Source of the DNA: a virus
Strand: one strand, 5' to 3'
Virus record (IMG/VR): IMGVR_UViG_3300020477_000114
Coordinates: 1 to 26,274 of that record
DNA: 26,274 nt
The notes under the pieces: generated by a model
Seen by the model: the letters and a program-made list of their open reading frames with translations, nothing else
What the model was told of the DNA's origin: nothing
Databases searched by the model: none
Shown here: positions 6,064-11,566 of the stretch, one piece after another
Layout: every line of letters begins with the position of its first letter
Position numbering within the stretch: position 1 is the first letter of the stretch
Position numbers and translations under genes: made by a program

Positions 6064-6772
6064 TGGGCTGATCTCCTTGGGTGTGATGGCGTTGGCACAT
6101 GGCCCAGATATAGCTGCGCCAGTTGTCCGGCGCGTCTAGGTCGTGGCGGGTGCCAATCGTGTGGATAAAGCGGTGCAGTACGAGGATGGGTAGTTCGTCC
6201 CCGAACTGCCGTTTAAGCCCCGCGAAAAATTGGGGCGGGTAATCGGCATCCTCCCCCGGTGCGATCTCACAGTAAGCTGCGTAACACTCAGCCTCGTAAC
6301 TGCTGTCATCGTCCAAATCGGGCGTGTTCGCGCGCGCCCGCGCGGGGGGTGGTACATTTATCTTTTTGCTTTTATCTTTTACTGCGTTGTTAGTCGTCTG
6401 TTGATCGTCTGTTAGTTGTCTGTTGATTTGCTTGTTGGTTTCATTCCCGTCAATCACGTAACCGTCAAAGTTTATTACAGTTCCGATAGATCCGGCGTTT
6501 GTTGATTTGCTTGTTAAAAATTCGACCTTTTCGAGGTGCGATATTAAGGTGCGCGTTTGTTGCACTGACAGATGGCACGATCTGCTTAGCTCGTCCCAGC
6601 CGAACGGGAATTGCCCACGCTCCAGATGTTCGCCGTTGAACCAACCCTCTTGCCTATTTGATCGGAATAAGATAACTGCGATCAATAGCGCGCCTGTGTG
6701 CTTGTGGCGCTTGGGCAATCGGTCAATCACGCCGCTAAAGGCGGCGTTAGAAATGGGTGTAAAATAACTCAC
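5963..6772 (-). CDS. Phage replication initiator (O / DnaD-type winged helix)
   Basis: It is a 269-residue protein. The N-terminal ~95 residues (FTPISNAAFSGVIDRLPKRH, then SRSCHLSVQQTRTLISHLEK and EFLTSKSTN) match the winged-helix domain of phage replisome organisers: helices, an HTH with QQTRT, and a wing. A low-complexity Asn/Gln/Thr/Lys linker follows (about 115-145), encoded by tandem 11-bp repeats, then a conserved C-terminal region with APDNWRSYIWAMCQRHH, seen in many initiators as the helicase/loader-contact region. The start is GTG at 6772 with AAAAGGGG upstream. It should bind the iterons inside its own gene and open the origin. The loader-like gene follows and overlaps. Confidence 0.7.
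   Translation of the reverse strand: MSYFTPISNAAFSGVIDRLPKRHKHTGALLIAVILFRSNRQEGWFNGEHLERGQFPFGWDELSRSCHLSVQQTRTLISHLEKVEFLTSKSTNAGSIGTVINFDGYVIDGNETNKQINRQLTDDQQTTNNAVKDKSKKINVPPPARARANTPDLDDDSSYEAECYAAYCEIAPGEDADYPPQFFAGLKRQFGDELPILVLHRFIHTIGTRHDLDAPDNWRSYIWAMCQRHHTQGDQPNAATNGHTSQWMGGSTNRNDSIPTFEDIFGTDA
6388..6515. repeat. Iteron-like 11-bp repeats inside the initiator gene: candidate replication origin
   Basis: Four consecutive 11-mers run from 6388 to 6431 (TGTTAGTCGTC, TGTTGATCGTC, TGTTAGTTGTC, TGTTGATTTGC), with a degenerate fifth at 6432-6442. The 16-mer TGTTGATTTGCTTGTT occurs at 6421-6436 and again at 6500-6515. Next to the array, at 6354-6380, is an A/T-rich tract with strong strand asymmetry (T-rich on +, A/G-rich in gene sense). 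Lambda's origin has the same design: iterons then an asymmetric A/T-rich tract, within gene O. Confidence 0.65.
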
Positions 6773-6823
6773 TTTTTATCCCCTTTTGGGCGGGTTTTTA
6801 TGTCGGGTTGTCGATTGGGCATT

Positions 6824-6988
6824 TTATTGGGCGTGCAGCGACAGGGGGCGCACGAGTATTCCTTTCTGTTTTAACCCCCTGCCGCTGCATTTAGTGTAGG
6901 GGGCGGGTGTCTCGTCCCCAGCGGGTTGCCGCGCCGTTTTTGCGCCGCACCCGAATCGCCCCCGGCGTGCGTGTCGGGTCGTTCCCAT
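6824..6988 (-). CDS. Possible small basic protein (54 aa)
   Basis: The frame from ATG 6988 encodes MGTTRHARRGRFGCGAKTAR and continues for 34 residues, Arg/Lys-rich with two cysteines. A purine-rich GGGGGAG lies about 8 bases upstream. It would sit in the leftward operon between the SWIM protein and the initiator with normal spacing. Against it, the protein looks unstructured, has no recognisable family, and the segment is dense with RNA hairpins, so the frame may be accidental. I keep it as a possibility only. Confidence 0.3.
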   Translation of the reverse strand: MGTTRHARRGRFGCGAKTARQPAGDETPAPYTKCSGRGLKQKGILVRPLSLHAQ

Positions 6989-7089
6989 GCCTCGCTCCCC
7001 CTTTGTCGTCAGACAAAGCCGAGGCCACGCGCCGGGGTGATTCCACCCGCCCCCGTGCCGCACTATATTTATTTTTCCCCTAGTGCGGC
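6834..7089 (-). other. Highly structured segment of the early transcript, candidate structured RNA
   Basis: Four inverted repeats lie within 256 bases: 6834-6848 with 6875-6889 (15 pairs, one G-U when read on the minus strand); 7001-7007 with 7012-7018 (7 bp, 4-base loop); 7035-7039 with 7044-7048 (5 bp, 4-base loop); and 7057-7065 with 7081-7089 (9 bp perfect, straddling the SWIM gene stop). None is followed by a U-tract. The segment is about 300 bases without a secure gene. It may be a regulatory RNA element, a small RNA or an assembly signal. Confidence 0.45.
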
Positions 7090-7338
7090 TAATGCTCTCA
7101 GTATATACTCGGCTTCGGCGCGAACCTCTTCGGGCGTGGCATCCACGGCCCACGGGTGTTGCTGTGTGCCGTGCAACCCCCGCGCCATAAGCCGCTGGCA
7201 CGTGTCTAGGTGCCTACACTGCTGTCGATAGCGATAGCCCGCGCAGGAGCAGTGCCACCCCTCTGCCCCACGACTGACGCGATGGCGCTGGTCAGTCGTG
7301 GCGGAGGGTACGGTATAGTGATAGCTACGCCGTTGCAT
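7069..7338 (-). CDS. SWIM-type zinc finger protein (89 aa)
   Basis: Residues 29-46 read WHCSCAGYRYRQQCRHLD, giving the CxCx(n)CxH spacing of SWIM zinc fingers, which mediate DNA or protein contact and occur in phage and mobile-element proteins. The rest is helical, with a C-terminal EEVRAEAEYILRALAAL helix. The ATG at 7338 overlaps the last 14 bases of the upstream gene. Its early-operon position between a putative recombination protein and the replication initiator suggests a DNA-metabolism role. The left part of its stop region forms one arm of a 9-bp hairpin. Confidence 0.7.
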   Translation of the reverse strand: MQRRSYHYTVPSATTDQRHRVSRGAEGWHCSCAGYRYRQQCRHLDTCQRLMARGLHGTQQHPWAVDATPEEVRAEAEYILRALAALGEK

Positions 7339-7885
7339 TGCTGTCCCACTGCTTGGCTTGTTCTACGATCAACTGATAGGCGCTTTCACTTTTCGTCTCG
7401 TCCAAAAACGCTAGATCCTCCGTTTTTAAATCGCGCTTGAGGTCGCCGATAAAGGCCGCCCCTTCGTCGCCATATTTAGTTAACACCTTGGCCTCGGCGG
7501 TAAGCAGTTTTAAGCTTCTGGGTGCGTTTCGGTTGCCGTTTTCCGCTGACGCGAGCTGGGGCGCGCCCTCGTCGTCACCAAACTCTTCGCGGGCTGCCTC
7601 GCCGCAGTTAGTGGCAAAGCGCAGAGCGCGGGCCACAGCGCGTGTTTCGGCCATTCGCAGCAAGTGGGGGTGGATCATGCGGCCCGTATTCGCCGCGCAC
7701 GCATCGCCGTGGGCTTCGAATGTACGGGCGGTGCCGTTGTCGCCGGGCAGTGTCACAATGGCTTTAAAGACGTAAAGCGGCGTGTCGTGATCGGCGTGGA
7801 TTAATTCGGTTTCGACGCTGCGCAACCCCTGTTGGTGCGCAGCGTCCAGTAGCTCTTTGAATGGGATTCCTGCAAATTGTGGCAT
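7325..7885 (-). CDS. Possible phage recombination / ssDNA-associated protein (186 aa)
   Basis: The middle section, HPHLLRMAETRAVARALRFA followed by TNCGEAAREEFGDDEG, matches a phrase in a group of phage proteins sometimes linked to Rad52-like or other DNA-annealing functions. The N-terminal part looks like a beta-rich fold (ELIHADHDTPLYVFKAIVTL). The C-terminal ~60 residues look like a separate helical domain. AAGGAC lies 9 bases upstream of the ATG at 7885. It is the largest gene in the first half of the early operon and is followed by the overlapping SWIM protein. The annealing assignment is from memory of the phrase; a profile search is needed. Confidence 0.4.
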   Translation of the reverse strand: MPQFAGIPFKELLDAAHQQGLRSVETELIHADHDTPLYVFKAIVTLPGDNGTARTFEAHGDACAANTGRMIHPHLLRMAETRAVARALRFATNCGEAAREEFGDDEGAPQLASAENGNRNAPRSLKLLTAEAKVLTKYGDEGAAFIGDLKRDLKTEDLAFLDETKSESAYQLIVEQAKQWDSNATA

Positions 7886-7900
7886 TGGGCTGATGTCCTT

Positions 7901-8032
7901 TTATCTAGGCGTTAGGATAAGCGCCGCCAACACGATCACGGTGGCGGCTAGGTAAATGCTGCTTATCGTATCGACGCGCGTCCAGCGGCGCTCTATGTGC
8001 GCCTCGGATTGTGCGATGGCGTCGTGGGTCAT
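7901..8032 (-). CDS. Small single-span membrane protein (43 aa)
   Basis: It begins MTHDAIAQSEAHIERRWTRV and ends with the hydrophobic span ISSIYLAATVIVLAALILT followed by Pro-Arg. The ATG at 8032 is preferred over upstream starts because GAGGAG lies 8 bases before it, and it overlaps the upstream stop as ATGA, indicating coupled translation. One C-terminal membrane helix with a charged N-terminal helix suggests an inner-membrane early protein such as an exclusion or lysis-timing factor. No family is recognised. Confidence 0.55.
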   Translation of the reverse strand: MTHDAIAQSEAHIERRWTRVDTISSIYLAATVIVLAALILTPR

Positions 8033-8217
8033 TGGGCACACTCCTCGCATCTTATACCGCCCGTGCGCCCGTCGTACTGCGCCTCTACGCCGACCGCCAC
8101 CAAGCGGCAGCAGTCGTAACACTGCCCGCCCTTTGTAGCGATGACGATATAGCGGGCGTTGGGGCGCCGGGCGACAACGGGACGCGGGTTGTTTATGTAG
8201 CGTGATTGATACCTCAT
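8029..8217 (-). CDS. Small CxxC zinc-ribbon-like protein (62 aa)
   Basis: Two cysteine pairs, CYDCC near residues 34-38 and CEEC near 58-61, frame a beta-rich stretch and would form a zinc ribbon. The N-terminus is basic (RYQSRYINNPRPVVARRPNA). AAGGAGG lies 5 bases before the ATG at 8217, which decides the start against the longer frame from 8346 that would read through a palindromic element. It overlaps the downstream membrane-protein gene by 4 bases. The role is unknown; such small Cys-rich proteins are common in early phage operons as host-takeover or nucleic-acid-binding factors. Confidence 0.6.
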   Translation of the reverse strand: MRYQSRYINNPRPVVARRPNARYIVIATKGGQCYDCCRLVAVGVEAQYDGRTGGIRCEECAQ

Positions 8218-8233
8218 GCTGCCTCCTTTTAAA

Positions 8234-8275
8234 CGGGACAACAGTTGGCCATTATTTGCGTCAACTATTGTCCCG
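8234..8275 (-). repeat. 42-bp palindromic element, copy B
   Basis: Read on the minus strand it begins CGGGACAATAGTTGAC, continues with CAAATAA and ends CAACTGTTGTCCCG. It matches copy A (2101-2142) at 36 of 42 positions, including the loop. Several differences keep or wobble the pairing (C-G for T-G, T-G for T-A, T-A for C/A). It lies between two early genes, 16 bases after one stop and just before the next ribosome binding site. Confidence 0.85.
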
Positions 8276-8290
8276 CTTTCCTGTATTTTA

Positions 8291-8584
8291 TTAATCATCT
8301 GCAATCGACTGGCAATGTGACCACCAATCACGGACGCGCTCCACATCTGCTCTATCCCACGTTCTCATCGCCCCTAGGCCGGGCGGACGCGAGATGTCGA
8401 GAGTGTGCCGAAATTCTCGATGTGACCCACCAAGTCGCACATACACTGACAGCGTCTTTGTGTCGCCCCCTTGAACCCTCAGCGTCGCCCCGTACCACTT
8501 CGATCCTAGCGGCTCGTCACTATATATTTCTATCATGTTGTCGCTAATGCGTTCCGCTGTCATTTTAGTCGTTTGAGTTTGCAT
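8291..8584 (-). CDS. Hypothetical early protein (97 aa)
   Basis: It is a soluble, beta-rich-looking protein with DNMIEIYSDEPLGSKWYGAT and TLSVYVRLGGSHREFRHTLD, ending in a charged helix with DRADVERVRDWWSHC. I do not recognise the family. GGGAGG lies 8 bases before the ATG at 8584. It is the second gene of the leftward operon and is followed by palindromic copy B. Confidence 0.6.
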   Translation of the reverse strand: MQTQTTKMTAERISDNMIEIYSDEPLGSKWYGATLRVQGGDTKTLSVYVRLGGSHREFRHTLDISRPPGLGAMRTWDRADVERVRDWWSHCQSIADD

Positions 8585-8603
8585 TTTACATTCCTCCCGT
8601 TGA

Positions 8604-8834
8604 TTAGGCGCTCAACTCTTGTGCTTGTGAGATAGCATAGTAGCGGTTTGTGGCGAGAGCGCGGCGATTGCGCGGCTGCTTCGGGGCGACGGCGGTGCAG
8701 TCGAGGCAATGGTAGGTGCCGCCGCGGACATACATCGGCAAGCCGAAGGCGTCGCAGGTGGGATTGTCGCAGAGCGGTATGTGGTTGGGGATGTTGCGGT
8801 CGAGATGCGAGGGTGTTACCTTTGTTCTAATCAT
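8604..8834 (-). CDS. First gene of the leftward operon: zinc-ribbon protein (76 aa)
   Basis: Cysteine pairs CDNPTC near residue 22 and CLDC near residue 43, separated by FGLPMYVRGGTYH, make a plausible zinc ribbon. The C-terminus is basic (KQPRNRRALATNRY). Start ATG 8834 is preferred over GTG 8840 because AGGAG is about 9 bases before the ATG and only 3 before the GTG. It is the first gene behind the leftward promoter, so it is expected to be made earliest. The function is unknown. Confidence 0.6.
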   Translation of the reverse strand: MIRTKVTPSHLDRNIPNHIPLCDNPTCDAFGLPMYVRGGTYHCLDCTAVAPKQPRNRRALATNRYYAISQAQELSA

Positions 8835-8867
8835 GTCCACCGGCTCCTAGGCTGAGGGTGTGATTGT

Positions 8868-8898
8868 GGCCCGTTGAGTGCTCTAACACTCGCGGGCC
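8868..8898 (-). promoter_or_regulatory. 5' leader stem-loop of the early operon
   Basis: GGCCCG...GAGTG at 8868-8880 pairs with CACTC...CGGGCC at 8887-8898 (about 12 pairs, one bulge and a G-U option, 6-base loop). The predicted leftward transcription start near 8909 places this hairpin about 11 bases from the RNA 5' end, upstream of the first ribosome binding site. It could protect the mRNA 5' end or act as an attenuator or antitermination site. Confidence 0.55.
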
Positions 8899-8915
8899 TT
8901 TCTAATTGATGTCTA

Positions 8916-8944
8916 AATATAAGCCACTGTGGACTAAAGGTCAA
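8916..8944 (-). promoter_or_regulatory. Leftward early promoter (PL-like)
   Basis: On the minus strand, TTGACC (8944-8939) and TATATT (8921-8916) are separated by exactly 17 bases, a good sigma-70 promoter. The -35 overlaps a 24-bp element (8928-8951) that matches the operator in the opposing promoter at 16 of 24 positions, with TTGAC and TTAGTCC at the same spacing. It should drive the operon from 8834 down to the integrase. Confidence 0.75.
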
Positions 8945-8970
8945 GCTCTTTTTTGTAAATTGGTAGCAAT

Positions 8971-9006
8971 ATAGGACTTGACACTTAGTCCTATATGGAT
9001 CATATT
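8971..9006 (+). promoter_or_regulatory. Rightward promoter with perfect dyad operator (PR-like)
   Basis: TTGACA (8978-8983), a 17-base spacer and CATATT (9001-9006) form the promoter of the regulator gene. The inverted repeat ATAGGACT-N8-AGTCCTAT (8971-8994) is perfect and covers the -35 box. This is the layout of an autoregulated repressor: protein bound there would block polymerase. Confidence 0.8.
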
Positions 9007-9028
9007 GAGAGGAAACAGGAGGATGGCT

Positions 9029-9241
9029 GTGAGAATACGAGAGCAGGCGATAGTCGCGCTTATGGGCGTGGCGGGGATCAAGACTAAGACGGCACTGGCG
9101 CAGCGGTGCGGCTGGTCGCCGCAACTCTTGGATCGATACCTGCATAACCGCCGCCGCAGCTTCTCGACGACTACGGTCGATAAGCTCTGCCGCGCGCTGG
9201 ACGCCCAGCCCGGCGACTTTCTGGAGTATGTTGCGGAGTAG
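9029..9241 (+). CDS. Small Cro/CI-type helix-turn-helix regulator (70 aa)
   Basis: It is an XRE-type DNA-binding domain filling the whole protein: IKTKTALAQRCGWSPQLLDR is the helix-turn-helix, SFSTTTVDKLCRAL the following helices and QPGDFLEYV the usual closing phrase of the HTH_26 group. There is no dimerisation or peptidase domain. GTG at 9029 is chosen because AGGAGG lies 6 bases before it, while the ATG at 9023 directly abuts that site. The gene follows its own promoter with a perfect dyad operator, so autoregulation is likely. It could be the lysogeny repressor, a Cro, or a controller (C) protein for the downstream nuclease/methylase pair. Confidence 0.85.
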   Translation: MRIREQAIVALMGVAGIKTKTALAQRCGWSPQLLDRYLHNRRRSFSTTTVDKLCRALDAQPGDFLEYVAE

Positions 9242-9258
9242 TAGAGATTGAGGCGGGG

Positions 9259-9283
9259 CGCAGAAATAATTGCTATTTCTGCG
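9259..9283 (+). other. 10-bp perfect hairpin after the regulator gene
   Basis: CGCAGAAATA and TATTTCTGCG form a perfect stem with a 5-base loop, 17 bases after the regulator stop. There is no T-tract, so it is not a terminator by itself. It may stabilise the regulator mRNA 3' end ahead of the true terminator at 9354. Confidence 0.45.
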
Positions 9284-9353
9284 GTATGGCACTACATTCG
9301 CTGGTGTAGGCCGAAAGTCTAATGGCATTGGGCTGACCGTCTACTGTTTGACG

Positions 9354-9389
9354 CCGCCGGGGTGTTCGCGCACTCCGGCGGTTTTTTTT
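9354..9389 (+). terminator. Intrinsic terminator of the regulator transcript
   Basis: An 11-bp stem (CCGCCGGGGTG with CACTCCGGCGG, one G-T pair) with loop TTCGCG is followed by eight Ts. It should end rightward transcription from the regulator promoter. Confidence 0.88.
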
Positions 9390-9454
9390 GTGACCTCCTA
9401 CGATACGATACTATACACCGGAAGTCAATAAAAAAACCCGACAAGAAAAAGGGT

Positions 9455-9484
9455 AAGCGTTTGTCTTTTTTTTTGCAAACGCTT
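9455..9484 (+). other. Inverted repeat with T-run in its loop
   Basis: AAGCGTTTG (9455-9463) and CAAACGCTT (9476-9484) are perfect complements. The 12-base loop is almost all T. Alternatively GACAA upstream pairs with TTGTC to give a weak stem followed directly by nine Ts, i.e. a second terminator. It belongs to a roughly 370-base stretch (9242-9613) that otherwise holds only hairpins and candidate control sites. Confidence 0.5.
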
Positions 9485-9512
9485 GATCCCTATGTCTAAT
9501 ATCCTGAGTGCT

Positions 9513-9582
9513 ATAGGACAAATATCAAACCCTATTATTTGCCCTTGCGTACGCGTGGCCGCTTGGTCATATTGCGTATAAT
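9513..9582 (+). promoter_or_regulatory. Candidate operator and -10 box ahead of the nuclease/methylase pair
   Basis: ATAGG-N13-CCTAT at 9513-9535 repeats the outer arms of the regulator operator (there ATAGG-N14-CCTAT), starting with the same ATAGGAC. A perfect TATAAT lies at 9577-9582, about 30 bases before the nuclease ATG, but without a good -35 box at 17 bases. Control by the regulator is therefore possible but unproven. Confidence 0.35.
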
Positions 9583-9613
9583 TGGTGCGCTTTTCCTCCT
9601 GTTTCGTAGCCCA

Positions 9614-10174
9614 ATGCCACGCGCACTACGCCGCTGGGGTGCAAGATACGAATTGCACCCCAGCGGCCCACTCTTGTCTAGGTCTACCGTGGACTGTCGC
9701 ACACCTAAGGGCGAGGTCGCTATTGCACTTGAGCAGACCGCCGCCGCCCGTATCTGCGCCGCCTTGCGCTGTCGGGGCATCCGACTGCCCGCCACAGCTC
9801 GGCTGGATCGGCTGTTGGTGCGAGACAATACGCTCGTTGCTCTCGCGGAGATCAAGTCCCGCAACCTGACCCGCGCCCAGCTCGACGAATACGGGAGTTA
9901 TCTCGTCACCGCCCGCAAGTTAGACGACCTCGCCGCAGCGGCTGCGCTATACGCCTGTCCGGCGTATCTGTTTGTCTTTTTGGCGTTGGATGAGGACATT
10001 ATCTATTGGCCCGTGGCCGATGCCTCGGGGCGCATCTGCGTAGACCACACCCGCGCCCACACCGAAACCCAAAAATCTATTAATGGCAACACTGCACGCC
10101 GACAGAACGCCTATCTGGCACTGGAGGGGTGCCAGACTATTGAGCGGACGACTCCGCGGGAGATGGCAGCGTAA
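9614..10174 (+). CDS. PD-(D/E)XK nuclease-like protein
   Basis: It has 186 residues. ARLDRLLVRDNTLVALAEIK gives the D65 ... E79-x-K81 signature of PD-(D/E)XK nucleases on consecutive strands, preceded by a helix with E40-Q41 and followed by the helix LDEYGSYLVTARKLDDLAAA and strand YLFVFLAL. Such folds cut DNA in restriction, repair and recombination. The ATG at 9614 is preferred over upstream TTG codons although no ribosome binding site is visible; its context AGCCCAATGCC recurs at other starts in this window. The stop overlaps the ATG of the methyltransferase gene as TAATG, so the two are coupled. It may act as a restriction-like or host-DNA-degrading nuclease; specificity is unknown. Confidence 0.65.
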   Translation: MPRALRRWGARYELHPSGPLLSRSTVDCRTPKGEVAIALEQTAAARICAALRCRGIRLPATARLDRLLVRDNTLVALAEIKSRNLTRAQLDEYGSYLVTARKLDDLAAAAALYACPAYLFVFLALDEDIIYWPVADASGRICVDHTRAHTETQKSINGNTARRQNAYLALEGCQTIERTTPREMAA

Positions 10175-11544
10175 TGGGAGATACTGTATTGGCATTGCCC
10201 TGTAGTTGCGATTCTGGTGGGCGCTTGCGGCGGGTGGCTGTGGATCAACTGCAGGCGTATCAGGGCAACCTAAAGACGTTGCACGAGGCGCAGTACGCTA
10301 AGCTCAAGGCTAGTATGGAGCAGAAGGGTTTTTTTGCGCCGATCTTCGTATGGGCGGGCCATAACTATATACTGGATGGACACCAGCGCCTGCATGTGCT
10401 TACGACTGAGCGGTGGACGGTAGAGGGGGGCGTGCCCGTGGTCGAGATTGAGGCCGACGACGAGAAAGACGCAGCCGAGAAGCTGTTGCTATTGTCCAGC
10501 ACTTACGGCAAGATCGACGAGCAGGGGGTGTATGAGTTTACCTCGGCGCATGACATCTCGCTAGCCGAGTGGGACTTGTCCGACTTGCCGGATTTTGATT
10601 TGCCGGACTATCTCGAGGGGTATTACGATGCGCCGCACAATGGGGACGCGCCGCCCGATGAAATACCCGAAGTGGCCGAAGAGTCGGTCACATGGTCCGG
10701 CGATTTGTGGGTCTTGGGTGAGCATCGGGTGTTGTGCGGCGACTGCACAATACGAGAGGAAGTGGATCGGCTTATGGATGCCGCGCAAGCCGATCTGTTT
10801 ATTACTGATCCTCCTTACGGCGTGGGGTTCGTCGAGAAGGCAAGGAGTTTGCACGAGCGCGGTTATGGTTTTGCTGCCAGTAGTGGACACGCTTTGATTA
10901 GCAACGATCAAGCGACCGAAGACGATGATGGAATTAGTAAATTCTTAGAAGTGGCGCTGAATGCTTGGTGGGCGAGTGGGCAGCTAAAAGCCGGGGGCGC
11001 GTTTTATGTATGTGCGCCCGCGGGAAGGACAGAAACTACATTCAGAAATGTTATTGATAAGTTTTGGCCGCTTCGGCAATGTCTGGTGTGGGTGAAGAAT
11101 AGCTTTGTTTTGAGTCGCCAAGATTACCATTGGCGACACGAGTCTATATTATATGGCTGGAACAATAATGGTAGCCATTTTTTTTGCGAAGATCGCTCCC
11201 AAGATACGGTTTGGGAAATTAGCCGAGACCTCGTCAGTGATGGCGGTAGCGAGGATAATGTACATCCTACGATGAAACCCGTGGCCCTCATGGTGCGTAT
11301 GTGTGCTAATTCTTCCCGCGTAGGTGAATTGGTAGTTGATCCCTTTTTAGGGTCGGGCACTACTTTGCTGGCGGCAGAGCAAACGCAGCGGCGCTGCAAT
11401 GGGATGGAATTGCAACCCGCGTATGTGGATGTAATTGTCAAGCGCTGGCAAGACTACACCGGACAGGAGGCCACGCTGGACAGCGACGGGCGCACCTTTG
11501 CCGAGGTTGCCCAAGAGCGGCGAGGAGAGGCGGTCGACGCGTGA
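10174..11544 (+). CDS. ParB-domain DNA methyltransferase fusion
   Basis: It has 456 residues. The N-terminal part (about 17-125) is a ParB/sulfiredoxin-like domain with ILDGHQRL (66-73). The C-terminal part is an amino-methyltransferase that would methylate adenine N6 or cytosine N4: motif IV DPPY at 211-214, the SAM-binding motif DPFLGSGTT at about 389-397, and HPTMKP before it. The motif order IV then I is that of beta-type enzymes. Such ParB-methylase fusions are frequent in phages and protect DNA or mark it for packaging or replication. Bases 11041-11220 hold only 74 G/C of 180 by hand count (41%), against 57-68% in two 60-base samples outside it, so the target-recognition part may be acquired. 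It overlaps the nuclease gene by one base. Confidence 0.88.
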   Translation: MGDTVLALPCSCDSGGRLRRVAVDQLQAYQGNLKTLHEAQYAKLKASMEQKGFFAPIFVWAGHNYILDGHQRLHVLTTERWTVEGGVPVVEIEADDEKDAAEKLLLLSSTYGKIDEQGVYEFTSAHDISLAEWDLSDLPDFDLPDYLEGYYDAPHNGDAPPDEIPEVAEESVTWSGDLWVLGEHRVLCGDCTIREEVDRLMDAAQADLFITDPPYGVGFVEKARSLHERGYGFAASSGHALISNDQATEDDDGISKFLEVALNAWWASGQLKAGGAFYVCAPAGRTETTFRNVIDKFWPLRQCLVWVKNSFVLSRQDYHWRHESILYGWNNNGSHFFCEDRSQDTVWEISRDLVSDGGSEDNVHPTMKPVALMVRMCANSSRVGELVVDPFLGSGTTLLAAEQTQRRCNGMELQPAYVDVIVKRWQDYTGQEATLDSDGRTFAEVAQERRGEAVDA

Positions 11545-11566
11545 CCACTATATCGAAGTTTACATA

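Noticed and set aside
6388-6442. CRISPR or transposon-end repeats
   Set aside because: 11-bp direct tandem repeats without spacers or terminal inversion; iterons fit better.
8831-9328. 165-residue frame on the minus strand through the control region
   Set aside because: It runs antisense across the well-supported regulator gene and its promoters, and has no family features. Only its start context (AGCCCAATGCC) is noteworthy, reported separately.
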